From assembly GCA_050084515.1 (NCBI GenBank), contig CM114275.1:18104001-18168000 (forward strand): a DNA stretch of 64,000 nucleotides, written 5' to 3'. Of the stretch, positions 1 through 11,893 are shown piece by piece. Origin of the DNA: Blasia pusilla. Lineage: Eukaryota; Marchantiophyta; Marchantiopsida; Blasiales. Numbering within the stretch: the stretch's first letter is position 1; the number at the start of each line of letters is the position of its first letter. Made by a program: the position numbers and the translations under genes. The notes under the pieces were generated by a model that did not search any database, was not told the DNA's origin, and saw only the letters and a program-made list of their open reading frames with translations.

Positions 1-1192
1 ATTGTACTTGAAAAATTTCGCAACCAACACCTGCAGAATCTCATTATTTTCTCCTTTGGCCACTACCTGTGCAGCCGTAAGTGTTCAAGAACGAATCAGT
101 TCTAAGAAAAAAACAAGGCTTTTGCATAATTTGTTTCTTCGAAGGTGGTACCAGCATGAAATCTTCAGTGAGAAGTTTCTCCTCTACAAGTTACTATCTG
201 CATCATTCATTTACATATTGAATGTATATTGACTAGAGTTCCTTTTCCAGTAATGGTGCGAGACTTCAAACCTCCCAATGGGGCAATGTTAGCGGTATTA
301 TGAATCCCGCTTTTGAAGTCAGTTATTCTGACCGTTGCCAAGCTTCTTCCATAGATTTCTTCATTCTTCATCGCTCAAGGTAATTCCTAAAGTAATAGAA
401 TTTGTCTTCTTACATCGTCCATATGCTATAACATCTGCAGTTGTACAAATTCCACGTACCATTGTCGCACAGAGCCTGAGATAAACCGAGTTGTTGAATT
501 CTCCTGGCCTCTCTTCCCGCACCAAGTCCATCAAAGCGTTTGTGGCAGCTACCTGTACACAATTGCTCATATGGCAAACACAGTAGCTACAATTTTAGAG
601 AAGAGGCTCGTCGATCTTTCTAAGGAGTCAGAGAAAACCCACACACAACTTCATCAAGCGCACTTTCCTCGCAGGTTAAAGTGATGCACCACTTGCCTAA
701 GATAACTCCATAAATGCAGAACCGCTAGTAACGTCCAAAATTAGGAAAAGTTTGGAATATCGAAGCACCAACCTGAAGCACCTGGGAATTCATTGAATCT
801 TTCAAAATACGCAACAACGACTTTTTGAACTCGACATATTTACTCCACACCCACAGTCGATACACGGCCTCCTGCCTCGACTCCACCGATTCTTTTCCAT
901 CTTCTTTCGCACCCTCGTCCACCGCTTTCTGCCTCGGTTCTGCATTCACATTCGATTTCGCCGCCGCTCCGAAAAATTTTCCGGATCGAAGTAGGGGAAT
1001 AAAGAACGCAAGCAAGGAGCGTAGCGCCTCCAGTCGGCATTTGACGGATGAGGTGGAACGGTTTGAGGACGCCGAGTCGTCAGGCGACAGGATGGAGAGC
1101 AGAATCGGCGCATTATTCACATGAGATCTCGACGAAAGCAGTTCTTTCCCTAGCTGCTTTGTATCTGACAATCTCACCCCTCTTGATACCAT
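1..1192 (-). CDS. NOC4: NOC4-type nucleolar complex protein, 5' part (exons 1-3), truncated by window edge
   Basis: NOC4 family proteins act in the nucleolus in 40S ribosomal subunit maturation and export, with NOP14. I see three exons: 1192-773, 552-460 and 66-1 (continuing outside), each bounded by GT/AG and all joined in phase 0, giving 193 residues. Exon 1 carries LGKELLSSRSHVNN followed by LLSILSPDD, close to the start of plant NOC4, then YRLWVWSKYVEFKKSLLRIL, matching the conserved K/R-x-W-L-R-S-K segment. Exon 2 reads VAATNALMDLVREE and exon 3 ends in VAKFFKY, which fits the plant S-K-Y-F-K-Y-I-D block. The start at 1192 is the first ATG of the frame; the open frame continues upstream only from non-ATG codons. 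No frameshift is seen. Identification rests on remembered family sequence; confidence is high for the family, lower for the exact start. Confidence 0.85.
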
Positions 1193-1834
1193 TTCTTCCG
1201 CACGAAACTCCCCGACCACTCTCCGGGCCGCCTAAGCGCTGGAACACAAATCCTAATGTCTGTCGTCCTCAGATCTCCGCTTTATTTGAAGCCGGACTCT
1301 GCGATCTCCACCAGAGTCCCACGCCGCTGCCACTCCATGAAATCAATCAATTTTCTTCTCGTGAGCGCTCGCAGCACCGGACAGCGCTGTTCCGCGCTCT
1401 TACGATTCTGCATTCCCCCTGGTGACATATCGCAAAGGGTTTAGCAAAAGTCTGGGGTTTAAGGTCTACGTCCACAAAGGTCTAAGCTCTTGCGGCCAGG
1501 AAGAAATTAGAGCAAAATAATTAGGTTACTTGGGTAATTAGATAGAAATATTTATATAATTAAAAGAGGATGGATTAAAAGGCCTCTACAATTTTGCCTC
1601 CTACCTTGATGACAAGTGTTTAAATTAAACAGTTAATTATCCAAGGAGCTTTTCTTGCCTGTGTGATTCTAGCATCGGCATTATACTAGTTATTATTGAT
1701 AGTAATTTTTTGCCCATGTAAAATGTAATGTATGGGGTAACATGATTGGAAATGAAAAGACTCATATATATATATAGGAGGATGATAATGTGAAATTAGA
1801 CGACACAATGAATAAATTTTAAATTTTTTTAAAA
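1193..1834. other. NOC4 upstream region, no gene seen
   Basis: The first 250 bases are GC-richer and probably hold the NOC4 promoter and 5' UTR (transcribed leftward). The rest becomes strongly AT-rich with A/T runs and a short TA microsatellite near 1765. Open frames here are short shadows with no family resemblance. Confidence 0.5.
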
Positions 1835-2910
1835 AAATTAATAATTTTTCTTATAATACATCTAATTTGGCTTAAGATAATTTTTCTTAGATTTTCTTTT
1901 ATTATTTTTTTTTAAATAATTTATCCCTTTTCCAATCCCGATCTTCCAATAAATAAAAGAAAATAATTTTTAATGATTTTTCCCCAAAATAGGGATTAAA
2001 ATTCTCTCTCTCTCCCAAATCAAGTCAAAAATAAAAGAGAAATCATATATTTTTCTTTATTTTGAAGAATAATTCTTGTCCCATTAGTGTCCTATTATTC
2101 GTCTCATTTTTCCCAAAATAAAAATGAATTTTCCCTCAAAACTAAACTTTAAATTTTGTTTGCATGAACCTTGAAAAAATAATTCAAATGAGGAAAGATT
2201 TAAAAAAATGAAAGAGACTCTAGAAGATTTCATGGAGGAAGGTGTTTAAATTTGAGTTAATGATAAATAATTATTTATCATGAAAACCTTACCCATTCTT
2301 GTTTTGTGCTTAATAAGGGGTAAAACTTTTAAAAATCACAAATTCATGGCCAATTTTGATAGGGGTCTTCAAAGTTTGTCATCTACTAAAAAAATTTCAC
2401 TCATTTTGATCCAAAGTTTGTCTCAAAATATTCTTAAAAAGCCCTCACATTTAAAACTTGAAAAGGAGAGTAAATGACATATTTCTAAGTAGTATTTAAT
2501 TCCCCTTCCAAAATTAACTTGAAATTAAAATTTTTAGTTTTTTTCCTAAATGTTGAAATTTTAATTTTAATTTCTAAAATGAAAAAATAAACAAATAATG
2601 AAAAAAATTGGGGATTCTACTTTTTAATTTAAATTTATCTTTAAAAATATAATTATTATATAAAAACCTCTTTCCTATTCATATCTTAGTTTAGTTTAGG
2701 GAAAATTAAACAATAATTGAGTACCTGACATGCTTCACACGTGGGGTTCACGGGCCAGGGCTAACACCCTTAATAGTATGATTGGAGAGTGTTTCTTCAT
2801 TTTGAGATCATTATTCATTTTGACATTTTTTTTAAATCAATAAGAGTCTCTGAATGCAGTTGTACACTTTGGATGAGTAATTCAAAATTATACCTTGGTG
2901 TGTTGTACGA
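1835..2910 (+). repeat. Old AT-rich dispersed repeat, copy 1
   Basis: This stretch matches, in inverted orientation, the segment at about 48490-49140. Shared landmarks include TTCTTGTCCCATTAGTGTC (near 2073), CAAATGAGGAAAGATTTAA against its counterpart, ATGAAAGAGACT (2208) and TAACACCCTTAATA (2762). Its last part (about 2770-2910) matches 58060-58200, again inverted, through ATCTCAAAATGAAGA and GTATAATTTTGAA. Copies are diverged with many small indels. I cannot assign a class; a non-autonomous element or an old LTR are both possible. Confidence 0.6.
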
Positions 2911-3789
2911 GCATCAGTCGGTGTTAATTGGAGGATGAATTTTGGAAACATGTTGGCCTGCTCTTTGGAAAAAATGGCATGTTAGAAATTTGATTTTGAA
3001 ACATGGTAATTCGGATTCTTTAGGGAAAACAAGTATTTTCAATCGTATGAAAATCATATGTTTAGATATGCAATTTCTTTTACTTTGGATTTCGGATTTG
3101 AGTGTGGGGAGATGATAAATGTTTGTAAGTGTCGGAATTGGTAATAGTACTTTATTTGGGTTGGTATAAGATTTTGTATATGTCCACACAATTTTGGAGT
3201 TCTTTATATGTTTTTCTTGTATGGACCAATTAAGAGTGTCGATCTCCTAAACATATTTAAGTATGGTAACTTGATTAGCACTTAAATATGCCACGATTAT
3301 GGGGGTTCAAGCCTCTCCATCATGAACATGTTTGGAACTTAAGATATGCAATATCAAATTGAAGGTAAACTCTTATATTCATTTCTATGCTTTCATAGTT
3401 TCATATGTGCCTTTTGGCCAAATATGATGCAATATTTTTTTCTAGCTAATACCTCTTTCTTTCTTTAGGAACTTGGTAGTGATAGTTTATTTTGTGTTCA
3501 TTATACATACAAATACCCATATATCATCAACCACTTAGACAATAACAGTCCTTCTACACCCATGATAAGCTCTACACTTCTCTCTCTAACTTTTCCTCTA
3601 CTATGAATACAATAAGTGCTCCACGAACATTCTTGCTCTATACTTCGTGCTCATGTATGATCCATGCTCAAGTTACTGTGAAATTTTATAGGGTAAACAA
3701 GCTCCTATACTTCAAAGATACTATTCTCTCACTCTTGCTTTTGGTTTGATGTGTGAAAAGAAGAACCATTAAAGCACTCTAATCATGGC
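2911..3789. other. AT-rich intergenic DNA, nothing recognised
   Basis: I see no gene, no convincing repeat boundary and no conserved protein motif in any frame. Short open frames are isolated. Confidence 0.4.
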
Positions 3790-4470
3790 ATTTTTTAGGG
3801 CCCCACTTGTAAGAAGAGAGGTTGGAAGCGAGTGGAGAGGGTGCAAAAGATATTTCTAAGAGAAGAATTAGGTGTGAGAAACCAAACTCCTTATGTTATT
3901 CTTCTAGCGGAAACAAGTTGTTTATCGCTTGAGACGGAAGCTCTCTACTTGACCATCACTTATATCGCAAGGGTGAGATCTCGTGATATTTCTTGCCTCC
4001 CTTATCAAGCTTTGCGAGCCATAAGCTCTATAGTCTCGATTATATATATGGTAACTTGGTCTATAAAATAGAACTTGATTGAACGAAATTTGGACTTAAA
4101 ACCAATGGCACTTCGTGAGCATCTACAACAACAATTTCTCACCATTATTTGGAGCGGCCCAAGCACAAAAATGGAGTATCATCAACTTCATATTAATCCC
4201 ATGCGTGTATATTGTGAACAAGGGTACCTACTTGCGGGGATCTCCACTGTCTTATGTCATATTGTTGCATAACACCAAATTGGGTCTCATAGACTAGGCA
4301 TTGAAGGACATTGGCTTAACATTGATAGAAGTGAACGAATTTGTAGGTTATATGATGTAAGAAGTATTGAGGATGAAGAACATGTATTTGTTACATATCC
4401 TACATATGAAGATATTAGAGTAGCTCATAAAATTGATGCGCGGAATTTCTATTCTTTATGTGTCTTATGA
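3790..4470 (+). pseudogene. LINE-type (non-LTR) retrotransposon ORF2 C-terminal remnant
   Basis: Three frames in a row carry the late part of a non-LTR retrotransposon ORF2, the region after the reverse transcriptase. First comes VQKIFLREELGV and TPYVILLAET (about 3841-3915), like the usual V-Q-R-x-F-L-R-R-x-L-G-V ... T-P block. Next is STKMEYHQLHI (about 4165). Last is SHRLGIEGHWLNI followed by RSERICRLYDV and IEDEEHVFV (about 4285-4410), the terminal Cys/His-type motif (E-R-x-C ... E-D-E-x-H ... C-P-x-Y). The zinc ligands are partly lost (second Cys replaced by Tyr). Stop codons and frame changes separate the parts, so this is a dead fragment. No 3' poly(A) tail or target duplication is visible. 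The assignment is by motif order only. Confidence 0.6.
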
Positions 4471-5449
4471 TTTAGGTTGTTATATTAGAAATATGATAAT
4501 TCATTGTTCGAGTGCTTTAGGAATTAGCTAGGATTAGGCCTTCAGGATCTTTTCCTCATTTGGTGTATTATTTATGATGTGTTTTTTTAGCCTTTTGTCC
4601 CTTTGGGTCCCACGGGTTCGATTTCTTTACCATTACCATACGTGTATTCCTCAAGTTTGTGATTTTGGACAATTTCCATGCTAATTAAGTTTTTCTTACT
4701 TATCTCAATGCATCATAGGTCCAAGAACCTTATCACCCATACCTTCAATTCATTCAATCAAGGCTCATAGCCTAGTACCTTAGTGTTTGGATGGCCACTT
4801 TGTAGCAATTTGCATCTAGGCTTTAGATTTTTCCCTTTGCTGATTGACACATCACGCTTCATAAGTCAAGCTTAGGCCTACTTCTCCTTTCTCCTAATTA
4901 TGAGCATAGTTGACTTTCTATTTTGGAAAGTGATCTCTAACCCCCTAGTGCAAGTCAAGAACCAAAGATCTGATTTGTGTACACATATCACTAAGTAGAG
5001 AGCTTGGGGAGAGAGGAGGGGTATACTAAAGGAGATAGAGTTTGGCAACTTATTTTCTCTTTGTCAAATCTCCTTCCATGAGATGACGGAGGTATGGTCC
5101 TCCTTCATCCTTGCCGTATGAGTAATCCAAGCCTCTCACCAAGAGAGTGGGTTTGATTTGATATGAGAGAGACATAGAGTGTGTATGGCAACTTTGATCT
5201 AACATAGATTAATTGGAGATACTAGCTATGATATATGATCACCTCTATGTGTGGATCCCTTGAGTGAGTATGGTATCTTGTGTTTATGTGTTTTTTACGA
5301 CACGTACGAGTTCTTCCTTGGTTATTGAATTTGGATTGTCCTTCCCAAAGCTTCCTCTCTATGTTCTTCCAATGTCATAAGGTTGCTCATTCTTCTCTAT
5401 TAGTATGCTATGATCCTTATCTATTCTTATAATATCTACAACTCGATCT
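4471..5449. other. Intergenic DNA left of the old gypsy fragment, probably decayed element DNA
   Basis: No gene is seen. Because the next segment is the C-terminal integrase of an old minus-strand gypsy element, this region may contain that element's 3' end and LTR, but I could not find a matching second LTR. Confidence 0.35.
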
Positions 5450-5677
5450 ATCTATACTTCTAGCTCAATTGACATAATAGGATGAATTCCATAGGTTAGA
5501 TAGTAGGGTGTTCTTTTCATCGTATTTTTTTCAGTTGTCATATACATCAATAAAATTTATGGTAGTGTCTTATCCCAATTTTTTGCGTATGCAAATATAA
5601 TCTTATTCAACATTTCAAAATAATCCGTTGGATTTTTATATCAATCCATTAGGCCTCCGATGATAAGGAAAGGTTTT
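5450..5677 (-). pseudogene. Ancient Ty3/gypsy integrase, downstream half (host of the 40.5-kb insertion)
   Basis: On the minus strand this reads PYHRRPNGLI, then KNWDKTLP, then TPYYLTYGIHPIMSIELEV in nearby frames. This is the typical gypsy integrase series P-Y-H-P-Q-x-N-G ... W-x-x-x-L-P ... T-P-F-x-L-x-Y-G-x-x-x-x-x-P-I-E. It is the direct continuation of the integrase half at 46185-46480. Joining the two flanks across the block, with one copy of a 4-bp target duplication removed, keeps the reading frame through H-x-x-T-x-P-Y-H. Several stops show it was dead long before or after the insertion. Confidence 0.75.
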
Positions 5678-5988
5678 TGTCATGACCATACGGATGATGT
5701 CATAGAGTATAGTGTGCTAGTAGAGGCCATACCTTATGTAGGGTCGTAGTGTCTAGGTAGGGATGCGATTTCATACATAGGGTTGGGGGTTACTCCGTGG
5801 AGGGTGACTTTTCCAGTAGGGCCCGCCCTTAGGTTGGAGGGTATAGTGTGGAGTGTACTCAAAGAATAGTTAGTTCTTTGAGTACACAACTCGGTTGTAG
5901 CTGATTTTTTGTGGAGAGATAGCTATGGTGGCCAATTGAATTCGAGTAGAAACAGATTCAATTTTTATCTAGGATTTGTGGAGTAATC
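5678..5988 (+). repeat. Extra, internally deleted 5' terminal repeat of the A/B family
   Basis: It starts TGTCATGACC, follows the A-type terminal repeat to TTAGTTCTTTGAG, then jumps to TCGGTTGTAGCTGA, which in the next repeat lies some 600 bases further on. It ends in GGATTTGTGGAGTAATC directly before the next TGTCATGACC. So it is a head-to-tail duplicate of the long 5' terminal repeat with a large internal deletion. Confidence 0.7.
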
Positions 5989-6930
5989 TGTCATGACCAT
6001 ACGGATTATGTCGTAGAGTATGGTGTGCTGGTAGAGGCCATTCCTTATGTAGGACCGTAGTGGCTTGGTAGAGATGCGGTTCCATACATAGGGTTGGGGG
6101 TTACTCACTTGGGGGTGACTTTCCAAAGAGAGGTTGGAGGATATAAGGTGGCTTGCCCTCAAAGAACATCAGTTCTTTGAGTTGAGCCTGCTGCGTTGGG
6201 AGTTAGCCTTGGTAGTGAGTAGAGCTCTTGGCTATGGTGTTTCCCGCAAGCTTCAACCTAGATTCTCCCATCGTGGAGTGGGTTTGGCTCGATTTTATGT
6301 GATTGTAAACGTGTTTTATGACAGTAGGTCTTTCACGGATTTCACTCAAAGAAGTGGAGTAGATCGATGGTAGCTTCGATTGTAGATCAGTAGGATCTGG
6401 TTAGGGCTGATTGTGTATTGTGTACTCAGCCGTGGATGTTCGTGGCTTGTGGCCTATGTTGGAGGTGTGAATCTGGTGCGCGGTTGGTTGGGAAAGAAGC
6501 GCCTTGCTGAGAGCTTTCCAAGGCGCTATAGATCGCCGGATTTCGTCAAGGGAGTTGGAAGTTATCAATCATTGAAGATTCTGGTCGTGTTCGATAGTTT
6601 TCTGATGTGGAGAGCTTGGAGTGCGGAAGCTCTGTTGAAGTTCATCCAGATCGGGTGAGAGGTTCCTATTGCTACTTGTATTGTGATCTCATGTGAAGCT
6701 ATCTACTCGAGTGTGTGGAGCGTTGCGGATTTCTGCGTGCATGAAACTTGGCGGAAGCGCTGTCGGATTTGCGATTCTGGAGGTGTATGGACAATAAGTT
6801 TGTCTGATTTTTAGCTCAGAGTACGGAGCTCGGTTGTAGCTGAGTTTTTGTGGGGAGATAGCTATGGTGGTCAATTGAATTCTGATCGAAACATATTTGA
6901 TTTCGGTCACGTATTTGTGAAGTAATTTCT
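5989..6930 (+). repeat. 5' terminal repeat of copy A, long form
   Basis: The first 364 bases align with the A part (368 bp) of the terminal repeat at 15225-15592, including the TATA-like GGATATAAGG near 6138. After TTCACGGATTTCA it departs: instead of the 106-bp B unit it carries about 580 bases of unique leader (including TCGGTTGTAGCTGAG) ending near GTATTTGTGAAGTAAT. The 5' and 3' terminal repeats of copy A therefore share only the A part. The right end is approximate. Confidence 0.65.
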
Positions 6931-7919
6931 GATCAAAATTTTGCGGACTAGCTCAAGGTCCGGCTATGGTGGACGGATCGAGGGGTGGTTGGTTGGTGAC
7001 TCGTTCATTTTTTGAGACGCCTATCCCGTTGGGGGCGCCCTGGTTGGACCTCTCTCCATAGCGAAGCATGGCGAAGCGTGGCGATAGGGGCATGTCTCGA
7101 GCATTTCTCGGCGCTTCGAGGCTTCGAGGCTTCGAGGCAACTCGTGGTAGCTCGGGGCGAGTGGGCGTGAGAGGCGGAGTAAGGAGCAAGGAGCAAGCAA
7201 GCAAGCTTGCTTGCTTGGGCGTGAGGCAATTTTTGTAGGATTTGGGATTTGAGTTTTGCATAATCTGGTCACCCATCTTTGGGCTATTCTCGCCTAGAGG
7301 GCGCTTAATGCCGAGTTCTTAACTATGCCCGGTGTCTGTCACATTGTAGCTCATTTGGTGATGTTTGGAGATGTGTTAGGCGCTTTATGCATCTCAAGTT
7401 TTTGGTTGATGTACCTCTAGCGCATAGTACGGTGTAGCCTCTCCATGCAGGTGATATTTTCAGTCTTTTGCGTTCGACTATCACGTCATCGACCCGCGGC
7501 GGAGTAGCTATTGCGTTAGAATTGTGTGGTGGGTTTTGTGGATTCAGAGGGCACAACGTTTGGTGGATTGTGTTACCTTGATTTCCATTTGTGATTGGAG
7601 GGTTGTCGTTGGATTTCCTGTGTTTGGATCCCCTCCATCGTGCTTCTTGCTTGCGCGCCCATTGTTAGGGTTGACGCTGATTTCGAGTAGTGTTACTCTG
7701 TGTGCTACCGGTAGTGAGGTTGGAGGGATGACGAGTAGATTGTGGGAGACTTCTTGTGGTGATGACAAGTTAGGTTGCCTACACCCATAGCTAGTAGAGC
7801 TAGAATAGTATAGCGACATCGACGTCACTTGGTAATTTGGTGGTGGTGCGGCATCGCGTTGGTCATCACGGAGGTGTCGGGTGGTCGGTTGGGGACCGTA
7901 GTGCGGACAAAGTGGTGGT
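6931..7919 (+). other. Copy A untranslated leader
   Basis: This matches the leader of copy B (15699-16742) through landmarks such as GCGGACTAGCTCAAG, GGGGGCGCCCTGGTTGG, CAACTCGTGGT and GTGAGGCA. It carries no conserved protein; open frames on the minus strand are shadows. A primer binding site is expected at its start, near TCAAAATTTTGCGGAC (GGTCGAAATTTCGCGGAC in copy B), but I cannot match it to a tRNA. Confidence 0.6.
7194..7217. repeat. 24-bp perfect palindrome in copy A leader
   Basis: Three CAAG units are followed by their exact mirror, forming a self-complementary 24-mer centred on AAGCTT at 7203-7208. The same place in copy B (about 15945-15965) keeps the left half but has lost the right half. 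Confidence 0.9.
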
Positions 7920-9320
7920 TTCACACAGAGTGGATTTAGGTATCGGCTACCTTTTCCACTTCCGACGCGGTTGATGAAGAGGAGGACGAGGGTGTTCCAA
8001 ACACCGAGTCTTCTACGTTGTTATCGAGTGTTGCGGCTCCATTGATTTGGGACATGGACGGTGGATATGGGGCCATGAAGGGCCCCTGACGATACTCGGT
8101 TGTAGTGGGTACCATTGAGTTGGAGGACTTCATGCGGGAGTTTGATACGTGGTGTGATATGCGGATGTTATGGGCACGTTGTTTACACCCTTCTTGGCTT
8201 GGAAGGGTTGTTTCAAAGACTTGGAAGGACCACCCATGGATGATTACCATGAGTTTAGGAAGGACCATGTTGTTGAGATTGAGGCATGGAGACAATATTG
8301 GTCTCAGGCTATGTGTCTATCACCCATGGTGGTATTGGTAGTAGTGCTCCTACTATGCCACTGACCCGACTGAGTGGTACAGTACAAGCCGGAGTGGGGT
8401 ACCGGTGGAGGTACTAGTGGGGGTACTAGTGGAGGTACTAGTGCCCCACCATCGTTTGGCACACGATTCTGCGAGTTCTTCAAGAGGTTGAAGAAGAACT
8501 ATCAAGGAGTGAAGACGGAGAAGTTGAGGAATCTTCAGGACTTTGAGCGAAAGACGGTGAGAGTCTTCATGAGGCATACACGCGTATCGACGCTTGATTT
8601 CGATTACCTAGGGTGTGGCGAGGATCAGCGATCGATTTTGGTATGGGATCTTGGACAGAGATTTGCGCCGTAGGGTACGTGATGCTACTCTTATGAGTGA
8701 TGATTCACCCACATTGACCCATGTGTTTGCTCTATCTGAGAAGATTGAGCTTAACATGGTGAAGGAGAGAGTGGTGACATCCGCATTCAGTAGGGATACA
8801 ACTACTACTTCTCGTGTTCAGCCGCCCACCTTACAGTCTCGTAGAAGTGGTGGTGGTAGTAGTAGTGGGAGTCGTGGGGGGTACACGCGACCTCAGTCAA
8901 GTCCTAGAGGGACATTTGTGCAGAGACCATTGCCTTCATTTGCTGCCCCGCACCAAGGACAGTCATGTTGGACATGTGGAGGTAATCATGTTAGGAAGTT
9001 TTGTCCCCAAGAGGATGGGAGACGGACTTTGGAGGATGGGCCTCAGTCGGCCCCAACTCAGTGTGATCATTGCGGGAGACTAGGTCATCCTCGAGAGCGT
9101 TGCTTTGATCTTCATCCAGAGTTGAGATCAGGCCGTGGCCGTGGTGGAGTAGCTCCGAGAGGCCGTGGTGGTAGAGGTGGTAGGGGTGGTAGAGGTGGAC
9201 CAGCGGTTAGAAAGCCTACGGTGGCTACCCCTACCACTACGACAGAGTCAGCTATGGCTGCCAGGATTGAGCAGTTGAAGCAGAGGTTGGCTACTATGGC
9301 TGGTATCCAAAGATAGATCG
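7920..9320 (+). pseudogene. gag: Copy A gag (nucleocapsid), frameshifted
   Basis: Gag binds and packages element RNA. The capsid-like part lies in several frames: IELEDFMREFDTW (about 8111), FFKRLKKNYQGVKTEKLR (about 8470) and RVRDATLMSDDSPTLTHVF (about 8670). The last 230 residues are open (8615-9316) and hold two zinc knuckles, CWTCGGNHVRKFC, which is C-x2-C-x3-H-x4-C and so one residue short, and CDHCGRLGHPRERC, the canonical C-x2-C-x4-H-x4-C. A Gly/Arg-rich stretch follows (about 9128-9205). Compared with copy B, most lesions are one-base deletions, for example in the AAGACGGTGAG stretch near 8552. Confidence 0.8.
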
Positions 9321-9399
9321 GTTCGGGAGCGAGGGCTTCCACCTCTTATGGAGGGATGATCTCTCTTATATGGCGAGTGAAAAGATAGGTTGAGGCATC

Positions 9400-10650
9400 A
9401 CCGATTCTGAGAGGAGCCACTCAAGCGTCGAGCCACGTGGTGCTCTTGTGGAGTTGGACCCACAGAGGGGTGAGGTCGGGAGCGAGGCTAGGCTTCCCAG
9501 TCATTCTTGTTGTTTGAGGTGCTTAGGACTCCATCCATGGTTCCTCGCATGACCTATTGAGCCGCAGTGGGGATCGAGGCATCTACATCGCGTGTAGTAG
9601 TCACGGATGCAACATCCAATGCAGATTATGCGGATGGCAACCGGTGTTGGGATCCCCATTGTTTTGCCACGGAGGCGATGGCTTTAGGAGTTGACTTAGC
9701 TCTGTATTTCGATTAGCGGCGGCGTTGTGTGAACGTGGGGTGTTATTGCTACACGTGTTGAGGTGGATGAGGGTGTTGCGGTGGAGCGACCCTCTATGTC
9801 GGGAGTAGCATTGAGTACCGGTGCTACTTGGCGTGCAAAGCGGCGGCGAAGATGGATGCATTACCGGCCCGCCGACCATTGATCGTGAGAGGCTTACACT
9901 GGTGTATGTATGTTGGACAACCGAGTGGGATCTTCCGATTGGTGAGTCCTACAGACAGGTGTATAGACCGGATAGAGTCTTGTTAGACTCGGTGCCCAAC
10001 CTTGATGTTGGGAAAGGCGGCATGTATTGGTTTGGGTATTCGGAGGTCGAGCTTGAGCCTTGCCCATTCTAGATTCAAACATCACTTGGAGGAGCCAATG
10101 ATAGGTCTCAATTCATGCGGGGAGAAGTTTTTATACGGTTGAGACCAGATCATGCGACCGATAGCTCCCGGTTGGGAGTATCTCATGTAGTCACATCGGC
10201 CGAGTCGTATGATGTACTAGTTGGAGAAGCGATTGTACCCGATGGGTTTTCGGATGGATTTCTTGGGTGAGACAGCGTCTTATAGACCAGGTTGGCGATC
10301 CCGGGATGGACGTATGAGCCAAGTTCCTATGAGATTTATTTACGGGGCTCGACCAGAGGGTCTCCCCAAAGTGTTAGCATCTGTGGGTGGTTTTAGTGGA
10401 GTACTCACTTGGCCAGAGACTTTTTGAGGGTAATGTTTACGCTATGGATTCTCCTGCGCATGAGGAGGAAGAGGAGGTCCCTATTTTTGCAGCAAAGTGG
10501 CATCCTCATCGTTGGATGTGCCACTTTGGAGTTCAGCGGTGCACTACGGGGGAGGCGTCGCCTAGTGCGAGAGGCTTGGTGTGAGGTGTTATACCTCACG
10601 AGGAAGAGGAGGCCCCACGGCGGACTCCTACTACAGCTTGATTAGGTTAT
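9400..10650 (+). pseudogene. Copy A protease region, frameshifted
   Basis: Collinear with the protease part of copies B, C and D. The active-site block is recognisable as YRPDRVLLDS near 9960-9992, but the frame is lost straight after the DS, so the D-S-G-A signature seen in B and D is not read here. Further on, PDGF and RPGW-type segments (10230-10310) match the other copies. The link region between protease and methyltransferase (about 10430-10650) is acidic and Glu-rich. This copy cannot make a working protease as written. Confidence 0.7.
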
Positions 10651-10659
10651 CCCCTTTGG

Positions 10660-11885
10660 ATACTACACCCATTGTATGGCGATATCCGCCGGAGGGCATT
10701 TGTGTGTTAGATCTCTTTGGTGGGATTAGCACTGGTTTGGGCTGTGATGTTGCGGGCCGGTATTCTGTCTTGGAGATACGTGTATGTGGAGCGAGATGAG
10801 ACGGCCTAGAGAGTCTCATCCCGACATATTGGTCGATTGATGCGGAGGTATCGTGAGTTGTTGCCGCCATCGGCTATTCGTGGGTACCAGCGTGCTTTAC
10901 CATCACACATTGCATTCTTTGAGGCGCAGGACCTTGAGAGAATTGGTCATGTGGATTTGGTGATTCTTTGGATGGCCATGTCGGGTCATACACGTCTTTG
11001 GTCGGGGTGAGGGATTACATGATCCTAGGTCTCGATTGTTTTGGGAGATATTACGGGTGTTACGACATCTTGAGTTCATCGTGCACGTGCTCTAGCTTAC
11101 ATTCGAGAATGTTCCATTGTTGGGTGACACTCGGACCGGATGATGGCGAGTGTTCATGAGGTGCGCTCTTGGATTGGACCAATGGTGTGTTGTTGGATGC
11201 GTGAAGTTGGCTCGCGTGCACATCGTCCACGCTTGTGGAGGACAAACTTGTTGCCTAGGGAGGTTCTACGTCGAGCATATGATGCAGTGCAGCGGGATCC
11301 TCGCCTTACAGTGGATAGTATCTTGGATATTGGGCGACTTTCCCAAGTGGTGAGGGTTATTGATCGCTCACCCATGGCAGTGATGAACCGTGTGGGCCAG
11401 CCTAGGATGGCACTACCCACATTTGTGAGTTTTCCCTCGTCACATGCCTACAGGGAAGGTGGTCCGGGGCTTGTATGGGATTCTCATGTGCGACAGTTGG
11501 TGGAGCCTAACGCTGATGAGAGAGAGCGTGCGATGGGATTTTCTTTGGTGTGTGGCGGTTGCTTCTATTTCTGAGGCTTCACGACGTCATGTGTTGGGTC
11601 AGGCCATGGACCTGAATTGTTTGACTTGGATTTTGAGTCTTGGTATGGCCGAGCAGCGTCGACTTCGGACTATGTCTATGGGTCTTCCACCCCTTGTAAT
11701 GAGCTCGATGGCTACCGGGACGGTAGAGGCATTGGCTGGGGGCGAGGAGAGTAGTATTTTGCATCCTTGGAGTAGATGGGATGTAATGGCTGGGCATGTG
11801 GAGTTGGTTGCTCATCTTTGGTGGAGGAGTTATTTGCTCGGATGATGGTGTAGCTAAGGATGTACCATCTTGTGAGGGGGTTATG
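10660..11885 (+). pseudogene. Copy A DNMT3-like cytosine-5 DNA methyltransferase, frameshifted
   Basis: The SAM-binding motif I reads ICVLDLFGGISTGL (about 10699-10740). The motif IV region, GWPCQGH in the other copies, is disrupted by a one-base change of frame near 10970, so the catalytic Pro-Cys is not in frame. Motif VI (E-N-V) is visible as GAGAATGTTCC near 11106. The C-terminal half is open at 11230-11520 and includes QVVRVIDRSPMAV, LPTFVSFPSSHAYREGGPG and ERERAMGF, matching the target-recognition and motif IX region. It lies between protease and RT exactly as in B, C and D. Confidence 0.8.
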
Positions 11886-11893
11886 AGCGACCA

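Noticed and set aside
725-1219. NOC4 start at 1219.
   Set aside because: That position is a GTG codon; the first ATG of the frame is at 1192.
6953-7276. Open frames on the minus strand in the leaders of copies A and B.
   Set aside because: They follow repeated AGC/CTT-rich DNA, have no conserved motif, and are not kept in the same frame between copies.
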